Part shown: positions 30,671 to 43,320 of the stretch, one piece after another
How the letters are laid out: each line of letters begins with the position of its first letter
How positions within the stretch are numbered: position 1 is the stretch's first letter
Assembly: GCA_014529385.2 (NCBI GenBank)
Contig: CM043963.1
Coordinates: 102,524,912 to 102,588,911, forward strand
Source: Adiantum capillus-veneris
Lineage: Eukaryota > Streptophyta > Polypodiopsida > Polypodiales > Pteridaceae
Direction: 5' to 3'
DNA length: 64,000 bases
Notes under the pieces: model-generated
Databases searched by the model: none
Told to the model about the DNA's origin: nothing
Seen by the model: the letters and a program-made list of their open reading frames with translations, nothing else
Program-made: the position numbers and the translations under genes

Positions 30671-31332
30671 GGGTAGATCATACCTTTTGTCGTCACCTTT
30701 TGAAACCAGTTGTTCCAAGTTTTCTTGGGTGAAGACTTTGACCAATAGTTCTCGACCGCCCTTGGAATTTCATCTAGTTGCAAGGGTGGTAAGGTACTCT
30801 CCCATAATTTTATTTTCAACGTTGTTGTAGGTGGTGAACTTACAACGAGAGGTGGGAACTCTTTCTTGTTTGTATGAATATGTACAGTGGTAGGTGGAGG
30901 TTGTGTCAAAGCTTCTATTTCCGTATATGAACTACATGACAAGCAAGAAGCTTCATTCGTTTTTTCCATGGTTGAGGTGAGCAGAACAAGCCTTTCTTGC
31001 TTGGGTCCGGATCAGGTGTATAGTGTTCTGTGATCTTTTCTTTCCCATGATCTTCAATCGGCTTTATTGTCACAGGATTTGACTCACATGGGTAGGTGAC
31101 ATGTAAGAACACAATTTATGTTTTGGCACCCAAATTTGATCCTTTCCTTGAAAGTAACCTTGGGCTTCCAATAGTTGTTTAGGAATCCAACGCAGCGTTT
31201 TCTTACATTTCTGGGAGCGTGGGGCATTTCTTACAAGGCTCTTGTTTTTTAGCATCAACCATGGTTGCTAAAGAAGCTTTAGGGACCCACTTGTATGTTT
31301 TCTTTGTTATATTAGGATGCACCTTGTGTGTC

Positions 31333-31870
31333 TCAAGCTCTAGAGAGTTGGGCTATAGGGACATATGTTTCAACCTCCTGGACATGCACTATTTTGGGTT
31401 TTATTTCCTCAGGAGGTAATATTTCAGGGACATAGGCTTGAGTGACAATGCTAAGAGTTGGTTTCTGTGTTGTGACACTCTCCATCCCCCAATCAATAGT
31501 GCATTTGGTCGCTATCATCCACGTGCATCCTAGGTTTATATTACCTTCCATAGCTCTAGCAGGCATGACCAAAAAGTCTTGAGCTACAACCCCGTTGTCA
31601 TAACTGACAGAAGTGTGCCAGATATCAAAAACCACATTTTTCTTCTTATTGACACCCTTGACATGGATAGTACTCTAAGATAGGGATGGCTTTCCCAACT
31701 GACACCACACCCTATATGACAATAGATTATATTTAGCACCCATGTCTAACAAGGTGTTATATAGTATTTTCCCATAGGCACTATGTAGTTCAATAGGGTA
31801 TCGTAGAGGTGTGTTAGAGTCAAACCAATCATCCTCCGTTTCAACGTGGAATGCATGTGTAACTCCAAGG
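31333..31870 (-). pseudogene. Element B post-integrase retropepsin-like domain (DMG instead of DTG)
   Basis: Contains YNTLLDMGAKYNLLS (31675-32103 frame) and, after a frame change near 31670, WHTSVSYDNGVVAQDFLVMP and NINLGCTWMIATKCTIDW. The catalytic Thr of DTG is replaced by Met, a single C to T change relative to element A. The position next to TKCTIDW supports a complete retropepsin-like fold in the ancestor. Confidence 0.72.
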
Positions 31871-34809
31871 TTGGCCTCTCGTTGGCGTGTTATGCGTTGT
31901 TGTCGCTCCTTAGCCTCAGCTTGAGCTTGTATCTTCTTCAATTCTGTTTGTGCCTTGGCTGCCTTTTTTTGATGGATGGCACGTAGCTCCTCTTGGCTTA
32001 AAGGATCATAATATCTTATAAATTTGCTCCCATTGAGGAATCCAATGGTTTCAACTCCATCAAGAGTTTCCACACGAAGGTACCTTGTGGGGTGATTTTT
32101 CATACTCTATATTGTCCTTTTCCCGCATATTTCAACTTTTTCTTTTCGTTACGCACTCCATACATAAGGACTTTATCACCAACATTGATATCTTTGTTCC
32201 TTAGATGATGGTCAAACCATTTCTTCCTCCTATCTTTCTCCACAAGTGCATTTTGCACAACCAATCTCCTTTCTTCATCTAACCTTTCAAGGATATATAA
32301 ACACTTAACCAAAGGGTTACCATCCCAACCCTCTTGTGAAGCTACACGCAGACTAGGAATTGCAAACTCCCATGGCATAACTGCCATATACCATTTTGAA
32401 TGGTGTATAATTAATAGCCACTTTGTAAGAAGTACGATAAGCCCATAGAGTTGATGTCTTCAAATCCCAATTTGTGCGATGAGCTTCGACTGTTTTGGTC
32501 AAGATAGAAATTAAGGTCTTGTTAGTGCTCTCAGCTTGGCCATTTGCTTGTGGATAATAAGACGTGGACTTATGGTGGGCTATCATGAAGTTTGTCGTGA
32601 GTTCTTTTATCACGCCATTTATAAAATGAGTACCATTGTCACTCACCATTTCAAAGGGACAACCAAATCTTGTAATAATGTTCTCAAAGAGTAACTTGGT
32701 AGTTGACCTTGCATCAGCCTTACGTGTTGCCCTAGCTTCCACCCACTTTGTCACATAGTCAGTGACAATGATAATATATCAAGATCGAGTGTTACGAGTT
32801 GTCGGACTAATTGGGCCTACAAAGTCTAAACCCCATTTTTCAAATGGTTGAGTCACTTTATTAGGATGTAAGGGCATCTTATCCTTTCTTTGTATGTGAT
32901 CTTGTAACGTTGGCATTCATCACATCCTTTTGCAAAAAGTGATGCATTCTTGAATAAGGTAGGCCACCAATAGCCTAATTGCAACACCTTTCTAGCAGTT
33001 AGTTTTCCTGAGAAATGTCCTCCGGCTATACCCATGTGGGCTTCTTGCAGTATGTATAAATACTCATCCTCACGAGCACAAAGTCTAAGAATATCGTCCG
33101 TCCCTAGCTTGTAGAGAGTTCCTGCAATGAGAGAATAAGGTCCACATTCTTTTAATAGTTTTTGGGCTATATCCTTACGAAGCTCCTTGGGTGGAAAACC
33201 ATTAACTAGAAAGTTCACAATCTTCTCACTCCATTCAGGCATGGTCTGGACTAGGAATAGAGAAGTATCGGGCAATTCATCATCGCCTCCAATAGGGGCT
33301 TCACCATTGGGTATGCGAGACAAATGATCCGCCATGACATGCCTTTTATTGGGTCTCACCACAACGATGAAATCAAACTCAAGAAAAATTAACAACCATC
33401 GTGTAATTCTTGCCGTGGAACAAGGTTTATTCACTAGATACAACAAGGCTTGATGATCCACATAGAAAACAATCTTGTTGGCAAGAAGGTAGTATCAAAA
33501 TTTCTTTACTGCATAAATCATAGCTAAACCTTCCCACTATGTAGTGGTGTAGTTTCTCTCAGCATCATTCTTGATGACTTGCAAGGGTAATGGGGTAGTC
33601 CAATTTATGTTCTCCAGGTTGAGCTAGAACACACCCAATAGCAAAGTTCTATGCAGCAATATGCACATGGAAAATTACATTCCAATCGGGCACTCGTAGG
33701 ATGGGAGTGCTTTTCAAGGTCTTTTTCGATGACTCATAAGCATGGCCACACTTCACGGTCCAGAGAAACTCAATACAAAGCTTGTACAAAGGACGAGCTA
33801 TCTCGACAAAGTTTAAAATAAACCGCCGGTAATAACCAACATGGACCATGAACCTTTAACTCCTTTATAGTTTGTAGGTGGTGGCAAATCAGCAATAGCT
33901 TTAATTTTACTCTTATCTCTAGAAATCCCATTTTTGGACACTATATGCCCTAAAATGACTCCATGTTTAACCCAAAATTGGCATTTAAAAGGATTTAAGG
34001 AGATGCCATACAATCTGCACTTCTCAAACACTTATTGTAAACATGATAGATATAAACACTTATTGTAAACATGATAGATGTTCTTGCCAAGAAGAATAAA
34101 CACAAAGGTCATCTAAGAAAGCTGTACAAAATTCCCTCCCAATATTATCTAAAAGGTTAAGCCAAAATCCATAACACAAAATGCAAACACTCCAAATTCC
34201 GTTATAAAAGCGTTTTAGCTTGGTCCTCTAGTATAGTTGTGATTTCATTGTATCCAGAGTACCCATCTAAAAAGCCATAAGCTTCCTTTCCTACAACTCT
34301 TTTCAAGCACATGTTCTAAATATCGCAAGGGGTAATGGTTCCTCCTAGTGGCGGCATTGAACTTCTTGAGATCCACGCACACCCTGAGTTTTCCATTCTT
34401 TTTTGCACAAGCACTATTGGAGACACCCATTTTGAGTGCTCAATAGGGTATATGAATCCGCATTTGACAAGCTTTTCAATCTCTTCTTGAACAATCTTTA
34501 TATACTTAGGATTCATGGGGTAGCCCGTCGTTGCTGGACTAGTTTAGCTATGCTATTTATGGGAATTGTGTGCTGCACCAGGGAAGGTGGAACACCTTTC
34601 ATATCATAATATGTCCAAGTAAATATATCCTTGAATTCCTTGAGAAGTTCTTTAAGTACATACTCCACTGTCTCTGTCAGATCTTGGGCAATGAAAATAG
34701 GTTTGGACTCTTCTCGTGAGTGTGCTAACTCTATTTCCTTAACTATCACTGGACCATCATAGACTCCATTACTTCCATTGATAGGTATCCTCTGTGCCTT
34801 TGTATACAC
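31675..34809 (-). pseudogene. Element B RT, RNase H and integrase, multiply broken
   Basis: Minus-strand pieces that match 2170-5340 of element A. RT fingers are at 34513-34809 and 34245-34516; the catalytic FLDD is near 34095-34110; the thumb and RNase H are at 33649-34031. The RNase H end, linker and integrase zinc finger form one open piece (32853-33461), the integrase core with VSDNG and the QANGQAEST motif another (32353-32754), and the integrase tail another (31675-32387). A 28-bp tandem duplication at 34026-34080 shifts the RT frame. Inactive. Confidence 0.88.
34026..34080. repeat. 28-bp tandem duplication inside RT of element B
   Basis: AAACACTTATTGTAAACATG followed by ATAGATAT, repeated twice in a row. 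It is absent from element A and breaks the frame, as 28 is not a multiple of three. Confidence 0.9.
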
Positions 34810-35207
34810 AACCTTACATTCCTATGTGGTGTAGGACTTGAAATGTTCAGGTGCAGGGTGTAAGTTTGTGGGGTCTTATTGTTCTATGGACTATGATTTC
34901 TCTTCCGCTTCCTTTTGTTGTTGAGCTAACTCTCGATTTTGTCCTCTCCATACGGTATGACTCAAATTTGGCTTCTCTATAGCCTCTAGCTATGCAATGT
35001 CAATGGGTTGTGGACTACACCACATAATGCTTTGAAGGTATTCACCCCAGTTATCTACCAACTTCCAATGAACATCACATGCCCCTATATAATTAAGCCA
35101 TTTTGTGGTTGATTTTTTTCCATTTATTCTAGCACGCATATTTGCTCGATATTGTCGCCTCTTATATCTCTTACTCTTCTTGTCTAATTTTTGATTACGA
35201 TCGATCT

Positions 35208-36665
35208 CTAGTGAAGAGTCACTAGATGAATCGCTACTTGTGTCTTCTGCTCCCCTGTATGGATTGTCATATACGGTACCACACTGGGCCCTGAATGGTT
35301 TGTCCCCACATTTGCATCAAGATGTAACTGAGATTCTTCGTCCTCAGAGTCAATTCCAATTGATGATTCTGACTCCAAATCGTGTGGGCTATAGTCTTGT
35401 GAGACACTACTAGTTCCAACACCAATCAAGCCTTCATCCTGTAGGTCATCAAAAGCTATATGCATTGCTTCTAGCATATTTAAGGGTACGAGTCGCGATA
35501 TTTCATCCCCCTCACGTGTTACCCAGGTCATCCCCCTATTTTCCCAAGTATCTATGGTTGCTGCTAGGTGGACCCAATCCACATTGTCAGACTCAGTCAT
35601 CCCAGGTAGAACATCCATATAAGGAGAATCTTCCCTAACATCAGTGTTCATTTTACATGTGTAACAATACTGCAATGGGAGCGAGTGAGCTATTGTGTCA
35701 GATCTATGATCAATTAGAAATCTATTTTCTAGAGGATGTGCTCGACTAGTTATAAGATCCACTCAAATGACAGAATCTTAGAATTGCAAGTAGACATGGT
35801 TTTTAGACCAATCATGACCATTTTTGCTTCCCTCATGAAAGGACATCCTAAGATCATCTCAAATGACATAGTGTGCTTGGAGAAAATAACAATGAATGTA
35901 TTTCTTATTTTGTGTCCAAAGACCTTGATCTTGAGATCTGAGGTCTTCCCATAGTTTCCTAGCAATTTTTAGTCCCCCAATGCCACTATCAAGGATTCCC
36001 TTCACAGTTAATCCCTTGGTAGGGATTGGTATGGTCGCATTGGATTCATCGCCTTCAAAGTATTGTCCCAACTTGTTAACATGTATTTCTACAATAGAGA
36101 TCTCATCTAGGCTGGGTTGTGGATCTAAGTGTTCCTCCTCTATTGGCATCTTCCTAGCTCCATCCATCTGTGAAAATTGAGGTAGCCCAACTTTCAGTTC
36201 TCCATTGAGGAAAGCTCGAAGAGCTAAGAATAGCTCAGGGTCTCTATATAGTTTGGACACGATGGTGGTTCTAACTTTTGAAGCCATGAAATCCATCAAT
36301 TTGGCAATATTTAACGGCACCTTTTGGGCTTCATTCCCTTGACGTAGGGAAGATGGGATCTCCATTTCTTCGATAGGTTCAGTAGTCCCTCTGTAAACAT
36401 TCTTTCACAACAAGAAGTGAGTATGCCCACTTTCCCATGACTTTAAGTCACTTTCTTCTTGGATGACACTAGGTATGGCTAGTGGTCTATGGACTTTGTG
36501 AGGTTGCTTTTGCGTAAGGAACACTGTGTTGGTAATATAGATCTGCCTAGGTGCTAGCTCTAGATCCCTTTGGGTCTCTTCTACCAAAATCCTTAATTGC
36601 TTGACTCGCTTCATCTCCTCTGTAGGGTTTGGGTAAGTTCTATCTTTTTCTTGGCTCCTGGCCAT
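35208..36665 (-). pseudogene. Element B gag-pol linker, protease and acidic region
   Basis: Pieces at 36405-36665 (EEMKRVKQLRILVEETQRDL, matching the start of A), 35859-36365 (ends at the protease GILDSGIG), 35750-35965 and 35208-35762 (acidic linker, HDLESESSIGIDSEDEE). Compared with A, the protease lacks about 25 codons just after the catalytic DSG, so the flap region is lost. Confidence 0.8.
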
Positions 36666-36925
36666 TGTTGCTCATGATGATCTTCCTTGTTAGTTTCTTT
36701 CCTAGTGGCCGTTTTGGTCTCCATGGTTTCACCTAAATTAGAATCCTCTTTAGCGTCGTTCATATATACGGGTTTGTCACCAGTCCCTATGTTCGTCTCT
36801 GAACTGGGGTCTGACTTCGCTGCTTTTTGCGATATCTTCCTTCATTTTTTCTTCTTCTTCCGAGATTGGGAAATTGATGCCGTGTCTCTTTCTTCAAGAA
36901 TATAATTTTGTTTTTGGAGCATCGA

Positions 36926-37243
36926 TCATGTGAGTACATTTACTGGTACCACAGGTGTACTTTGTGATGGCTCCTTGGTAAGCTCAATCAAGTTTAACGG
37001 CGTGATCTTTGGCTCATTTGGATTATTTGGACATTGGGAAATCAAATGATCTATGCCACATTGATTACACATGAGTATCGGCATTGTAGATGTGCTTGCT
37101 TGATTGGTTTTCATTAGTGTAGCATTCTTTTGTAGCCTAATAGGACACTTGGCTACACGATGTGGACCTCCACACTCATAGCATTGAAGATGCGGTCTCT
37201 TGGTAGTTTTAATTGATATTTTGGCCTCTATCAACAAGAACAA
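36926..37243 (-). pseudogene. Element B Gag C-terminus with two short-spaced zinc knuckles
   Basis: CYECGGPHRVAKC and CNQCGIDHLISQC, both C-x2-C-x3-H-x4-C. The usual retroviral knuckle is C-x2-C-x4-H-x4-C, so both are one residue short at the same point. It ends in a Pro/Ser-rich tail. Part of the nucleocapsid segment. Confidence 0.7.
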
Positions 37244-37593
37244 CTACTTGATAGACATGTTTGCATTGTCTCCAATAGTTCTCCATGTAGTATTGTGGAC
37301 TTTCTTCAAGTGCATCAATCGGCAATATTAGGGTCTATATCTTCCTCGCAGCCTTCCAAACAAGCAATAGATGACTCACAATCCACTTGATTCACAGAAG
37401 TGATTCTTAGATGTGGTGGTTGCGGTCCTAGCATTGGAGGTGGTAAGGGTGTTGTTTGAACAACATTTTGGGCCCCAGGGACCATGTGTTGTGACGTTTG
37501 TTCAAGAGGTGGGACCGACATCAATGCAGGCACTTGAGGTGTATCCGTCCATTCTAAGGTTGGTCTATTGGCCATCGCGTGCTTAAATCCTAT

Positions 37594-37635
37594 GCAATCC
37601 TTAGCTTGATGACCATACCTCCCACATGCATTGCA
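37594..37635 (-). other. Canonical CCHC zinc knuckle in Gag of element B
   Basis: CNACGRYGHQAKDC, C-x2-C-x4-H-x4-C, about 350 bases upstream of the two short-spaced knuckles. It is the first of three. Confidence 0.85.
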
Positions 37636-37677
37636 ATTCCCATTGAATTTTACTCTAAAAGTAGGGCATCACTGGTA

Positions 37678-39840
37678 CTAAGCAGACCATAGGAAATTGA
37701 GCACCATTGTTGCTCCCTTCTTGGATACATATGATTGTTTTTTTGGAGAACGATTGTCTCTAAGACTCTCTTGAATGGCCTTGGTGAGATCTTCTAAAGT
37801 CATCTCATATATCTTTGGCTCCTTAGCAATAGGCTTTAGGGTCATTGGTTGATGCCTCGATGCTTGCGAGCTAGTAGATTTAGGCTCAACAGACACTCTT
37901 TCTCCTTGAATCATTAAATTATCCTCCAATTGGATCACATTGGTGGTGATTGCTTCCCAAGTGGTGATACCTCTAATGACTAGGCCATTGTAGATATCCT
38001 CATGTCGTCTTAATCCCCTAATGAATCTATCAAGAAATTGGTTGTTATTGAAGCGCTCATTTGGATTGCAACGAGAATTCAAATGCTTCAAGCGACTAAT
38101 AAAGTCTCTCATGCACTCTCCTTCCTCTTGTTGGGCATCCTGGAGCTGAGATGCTACACCCCAAAGCACTCCCTCTCGTATGTATTCTTTCAGGAACAGT
38201 CTCCTAAGAGTAGGGCAAATCATTTTTTCTTACACCCTTAGGGTTCTATACCAATCCCCAGTCTTCCCACTTAAGGTTAAGCTTAAAGAATTACTCTTAT
38301 GCAGGTCATTGTGTTCTCCTAGGAAATTGCATATTTGTTCAAACAGTTCGATATGCTTTCTCACATCCCCATCTCCACTAAATTCTTGTGTGAGCTTGGC
38401 TATTTGTACTGCCTTACTTGTAGGCTCCCTATTAGGTGTGTTACCCATATTCTCAGCAATAGAGTGACCGATAGCTTGAGAAAATGTTGCCAAGTCATCT
38501 AAGTGAGCAGGCACAATGTGGGTGAAGGTGCCCCAGAGACTACATGTATAGTAGGTATTGGCATTGGGCTTGGTACATAGGAAGCCCTTGGGTTCCAAGT
38601 TTGGTATGGTGTTGTGCCATGTGGCGGCTCAAATTTCATATGTGTGGCCCTAGGCATAGCAGACGCCGGATGTGACATGCTTATGCTAGCCGCTATGGTC
38701 CCATTGAAATAAGAGCTTGGGTATTGTGGTTGTGGAGCATAAGTTGTTGAAACAATGGGAGGGGTAGGAGCTATATGAGTATGAGGACCTATAGGTACAT
38801 ATGATTGATACACACTTGTAGGTACTATTGCTGGCATTGAGCTACCATGTAGTGATGCTTTACTAACAAATGAGGTCCATGGCATGTTACTTGGCATTCC
38901 CATCACTGGGGTAGGCATGGTAGCCATGGTGTCATCAGCGAAAAGTTGAGCTAGACTTGGAAAGGTAAAGCTATCACTTGTGGGCTCACATTGCACCGAG
39001 ACCCCTGGCGAAACAACATATGGAGGATCCGTCGGACTTACCAAGGGAGTTTCTGTTTGTGATAAGGTTGGTTGTTTAGCCTTCCCTATATCCATGAATC
39101 CCATGAGACCCGTTGAAGGCATGTGGATCTCTTTGTTCTATCTCTCTAGCTCAATAATCCTATGGAAACCCTTTGTTGTTGATCCTCTACACTAGTAGCA
39201 CCCGTTGTGGATTGTAGGACATCTCACCAACCCATGTGATAGGTGTGACCTATATATAGGTCGGTTAAAGTCTTCGTTTGTAGTTCGTACTCCCATTTCT
39301 AATTTGGAACTCTCCATCTAGAATTGAGGTGCTAGGCATGTCCTTTGAACTAGATGCAATGTGGCTCTCTATGGGTTGACCCTTAGTGGTCGCTAATTCA
39401 AGAGCACTCGATTACTCTCCTAGCATAGATGTTGACATAGGGGCTTTTGCTTTTAACTCTCTCCTTTGCTCTGCCCTACGTAAGCTCTCGATTTCCTTTT
39501 CCCTAACTGCAATGATATACCGCTCAACCTCTTGCACTTTGGCAAGGATTCTACCATTAGGTAATATGACCTCGGAGGGAAATAGCTCTGAAGAGTCAGG
39601 GGGTGCAGTGAATGGAGTATTCACGTGCAAACTCTCTAGGAGCATGGGGTCTACGTTGGTCATGAATGGAGAATTTACTTCCCCACCCCCCTCATTTACA
39701 TCGTTAGCTCCATGTTTGGAGCGAGTGGCTCTACTAAAGGTTTCCTTCGAGCAGCTAAGCATGCTCAGTCTGGACCGTGGGCCCATGGCATGCATGTCTT
39801 GGCTTGAGCTATCGAGATTAGGCATCGGGTAGCCCTCCAT
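37678..39840 (-). pseudogene. Element B Gag, N-terminal and capsid regions, frameshifted
   Basis: Starts MEGYPMPNLDSS at 39840, includes a charged helix (EVERYIIAVREKEIESLRR), then a long Pro/Ser/Thr/Met-rich region (38499-39122), then the Gag domain in two frames (38230-38598 with FSGDGDVRKHIELFEQICNF and 37678-38223 with LRRLFLKEYIREG, GECMRDFISRLKHLNSRC). This is the Retrotrans_gag type of domain. Element A's copy is outside the window. Confidence 0.82.
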
Positions 39841-41547
39841 GACGTTGTAGTCAGAGAAAGAGTCACTAGATGCAATATGTGGTTCCTGAGTGGTACTACA
39901 CCTTGGGTTCCCTTTGAGGGCCTAGAACCTAAGGTAGATGAATAATGAGTGCCCGCATAAACAGAGACACTCTCTATGTGTTTGTCCTCTAGCACACAAC
40001 CAGTGTGTAGGTGCATGTGACCTCAACACTCTAGAGGTGTTGATGAGTGCCTGTGAAGGCCGCTCACCTAGTTTTTTAGGTGTTTATAACCCAAGTTTTC
40101 GTTATTTTTGGTCCCTTTTTTTAACCAAAAATAACAAAAAGAAAGAGTTCCTGAGTGGTACTACACCTTGGGTTCCCTTTGAGGGCCTAGAACCTAAGGT
40201 AGATGAATAATGAGTGTCCGCATAAACAGAGACACTCTCTATGTGTTTGTCCTCTAGCACACAACCATTGCGTAGGTGCATGTGACCTCAACACTCTAGA
40301 GGTGTTGATGAGTGCCTGTGAAGGCCGCTCACCTAGTTTTTTAGGTGTTTATAACCCAAGTTTTTGTTATTTTTAGTCCCTTTTTTAAACCAAAAATAAC
40401 AAAAAGAAAGAGTTCCTGAGTGGTACTACACCTTGGATTCCCTTTGAGGGCCTAGAACCTAAGGTAGATGAATAATGAGTGCCCGCATAAACAGAGACAC
40501 TCTCTATGTGTTTGTCCTCTAGCACACAACCAGTGCGTAGGTGCATGTGACCTCAACACTCTAGAGGTGTTGATGAGTGCCTGTGAAGGCCGCTCACCTA
40601 GTTTTTTAGGTGTTTATAACCCAAGTTTTTGTTATTTTTGGTCCCTTTTTTTAACCAAGCCACAAAATATGGTGTGTGATAGCTCAAAACGAGCGTTTTG
40701 GCTAGGGGGAGGTTCCGTGCTTTACTGCCCCGGATTCGGTTACATACAGTCCTCAAAATCCTAAAACTAGTCTTTTCCTAGGTGGGGAGAGGGCTAGATT
40801 TAGTAAGTCCAAAGGGTGAGTGTGAAGGGGATGGTGGAGGACTTGAGGAACTTGTCCCACATGCCCTCCCTTCACTTGAGGTCCTAGTCTTTATATATAA
40901 AGTAGTGTGTATAGTATATCATAAGACTGAGGACTGAGGCCTGGGCCTGGGCTTGAGCTCGGGTTCGGGTTTCGGGACATGATCTTGATCCCGATCCTTC
41001 CTTTTAAAATAAGTTTTTTTTTAAATTTTTGTTTTGAGTTTCTTTTAAGTCCCAAATATATTGAGCGTTTTTAATTTATTTTTATTAAAAAAACTTTTTC
41101 TTAGGATAATGTGGCCGCATGGAAGTCGAGGCTCCCACGTGCACATAGCAGCTCTCGCAAGCTCTGTCTAACCTCTTTTCAACTAACATAGCTAATTAAT
41201 AGCTAATCAATGGTAACTACCTCTGCTAACACACTATCAAGCACAGTATACTGCACACTCACAAACAGTCAACTCTACTGCTCGTTGTCTACTCTACTTC
41301 TCACTGTCTACACTCACTAGGAGATCTACTAACACCTGCTCATTACAGATCTTGCAAAACTAACAAAATCAGTACAATGCAACACTAACACATGTTACAG
41401 CTACTTAACAAAAGCTGACAAAAACCTGCTAATCTACCATTTGTAGCCACTTAACAATTCTCACGCAACACAGCAAGAACAAAAAACAGATGGGAGAAAG
41501 GCTTCCAGAGGTAGCACTGAGTGCTCCTCAAGCTTAATGGAAGGAAT
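39841..41547 (-). other. Element B untranslated leader with tandem repeats
   Basis: 1.7 kb between primer binding site and gag. Three tandem 265-bp units occupy 39882-40659. The rest (40660-41547) has no ORF of note; an AT-rich stretch lies at 40995-41100. Confidence 0.75.
39882..40659. repeat. Three tandem 265-bp repeats in the leader of element B
   Basis: Units start at 39882, 40147 and 40412, each with GTTCCTGAGTGGTACTACAC; the third is slightly short. Units differ at only a few bases. Each ends in an inverted repeat GTTATTTTTGGT ... ACCAAAAATAAC (intact in the first two units, where the right arm is present) that could form a stem-loop in RNA. Each also has a near-palindrome around CTCTAGAG. 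Confidence 0.95.
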
Positions 41548-41565
41548 TCCCCGGCAAAGGTGCCA
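41548..41565 (-). other. Primer binding site of element B (tRNA-Asp type)
   Basis: On the minus strand TGGCACCTTTGCCGGGGA, four bases after the LTR. It resembles TGGCGCCGTTGCCGGGGA, the site complementary to plant tRNA-Asp used by Athila-type elements, with two mismatches. Confidence 0.75.
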
Positions 41566-41569
41566 AAAA

Positions 41570-41890
41570 TGTATGCTTTGCCGTACGCATCGAAGCTGGG
41601 AACTTGCCTGTGCACTATGTGCGAGCCTTGAAAGGCTACAGACACAAAACTAGAAGATCCTATCAAGCTCAAAGGGGCAGGGATGTGTCACTCACCGCTC
41701 AATGCTTCCATCGTGAAGGATCCTGTGCTGTGAGGAAGAAGGAGCCGCCGTCGATGCCACACTCAACCGCCTCGCCTCCGCCGTCGATGCCGCCGTAATG
41801 CTCGATCACACACACACACACACACACACACACTCTCTCTCTCTCTCTCTCTCTCAAGCACACACACACTCTCTCTCTCTCTCAAGCACA

Positions 41891-41929
<39 letters not shown>

Positions 41930-42255
41930 GCACGCGCACACACACACACTCGACCACCTGTGAGCACACAAAGGAGAAGGAGACAGAGATGGAGCAAGAG
42001 CACTTCTTAGCTAACACATCAAAGAATGAGGATTTTTAGGTGAAATGGACCTTTTATAAGAGTTTGGCCCATTCACACATGGGCGCCCACAGTGGTGGCT
42101 GATCGTTGCAAAACTACAGTAAAAATAAGCTAAGTGGTGTGTCTTTCATCCGCGATCACCTACATACCTATTGGACCGACAAGCCCGGTCCATGACTCAG
42201 TCAAATAAATAATATGCACCCGTCGAAGGTGATAGGGTGTTCGTGAGGGTTAACA
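41570..42255 (-). repeat. 5' LTR of element B
   Basis: In minus orientation TGTTAACCCTCACG (42255) to GCATACA (41570), 686 bp. The TATA box TATAAAAG lies at about 42051-42058. The microsatellite block (41810-41950) is interrupted CT and CA runs, unlike the pure CA run of the other LTR. Confidence 0.93.
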
Positions 42256-42260
42256 CATAG
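42256..42260. repeat. Target site duplication of element B, right copy (CATAG)
   Basis: Matches CACAG at 27929-27933 except for one transition. Confidence 0.7.
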
Positions 42261-42686
42261 GCAATAGCTATAATAAGCTCGTCGGAGATATACTGCACAT
42301 GAAAGAATTATGCATAGACTAGGCCTAAAAGATACAATATCCATAACACATCATCAGTCAAGTATTCACCAACACCACCTCAATTGGATCAGCCACCTCC
42401 TCACCAAAGTCAGCACCACAGGCTGGAATCTGTAATTTTTTCCGAGGAAGTACTATTCGGAAATCAAGTAAACCTACAGAGTTTTGCAAAATTTAGGTAA
42501 GCATGTCACACTAGCCATGCCTTTCCAAGGTTCCGAGATATTATCAGAATTTTATTAAGCTTCCGTAAACCAGATACCAAACAACATAAAAAAACATTTT
42601 TTTGCTACAGCTATATAGTGTCAGACAAAGGAAATAACTGTTGAACCATGTCTACATAAATTAGAGGGCATAACAACCCATGGTAC
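42261..42686. other. Interior of Penelope-like unit right of element B, nothing recognised
   Basis: About 430 bp without an ORF of note. It joins 27928 when element B is removed. From 42687 on it matches the sequence right of element D. Confidence 0.4.
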
Positions 42687-43320
42687 TTGGTTAATACAAG
42701 ATCAACAACCCTTCAGTAGCACAATGGAAAGAGGTGCATATTTAAATTCAGTTCAGTGAGCCCTTCTCATAAATCCAAGTTAATTCCCAGCCAGAGCAAA
42801 AGGGGTCATAGGTTAATCACATACCAGCCAAAGTGGGAACCAAATAATGGCTTACAGTAGCATACTAGACCAAGGTAGCCATCAGAAAGGAAACAACTTA
42901 GGAAACTCGGGTCAGAAAAGCTATGTAAATGAAGCAAAGGGTTTCAATCGCATATCCAACATGAAGCCAACCAACCCCCTCAGGTAATTACGAACAACTG
43001 CAACCTCTCCATCCAGAATAACTAATTGCAGGCAAGAGTCACCACCCAACATCTGAGGCATACTCATGCCATAAGCTCATAGCCACTTACATTTAGAGAA
43101 GACATCCATGCTATCATTTAGCATGTAAAAAGGTATGAGTCTCAAAAATCTTTACACTAAGCAAAAAAACCCCCACTTGAGATGAAGCTAGAGAATGAAA
43201 TTCTCAAGACTGTTGCTTTTCTTTCCCCTTAGCCATGGTGTATCTCACACAGAGTAAAGACACTCAAATAACGCATACACTACAACACAACCACAAACTA
43301 AAAGTATACAAGGCCGCTCA

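Larger units (their letters stand above)
30553..31262 (-). pseudogene. Element B basic ORF, frameshifted
   Basis: Counterpart of 14652-15263. It starts MVDAKKQEPCKK, loses a base within the basic run, and continues in another frame as CKKTLRWIPKQLLEAQGY and later as WESTLPPLQLDE, WNNWFQKV. The frame of its last part runs on through the internal polypurine tract to 30553. Confidence 0.7.
27934..42255 (-). mobile_element. Gypsy LTR retrotransposon B, full length, minus strand, decayed
   Basis: 14.3 kb between two LTRs (27934-28590 and 41570-42255) with a 5-bp target duplication carrying one mismatch. Read on the minus strand: 5' LTR, primer binding site, 1.7-kb leader with tandem repeats, gag with three zinc knuckles, protease, RT, RNase H, integrase, second protease-like domain, basic ORF, internal polypurine tract and TATA box, accessory ORF, 3' noncoding region, polypurine tract, LTR. 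Same family as element A. Many frameshifts and stops; only the accessory ORF is fully open. Confidence 0.93.

Noticed and set aside
39882-40659. Regular repeats that could suggest a CRISPR array
   Set aside because: Units are 265 bp with no spacers and lie in a retrotransposon leader of a plant genome.
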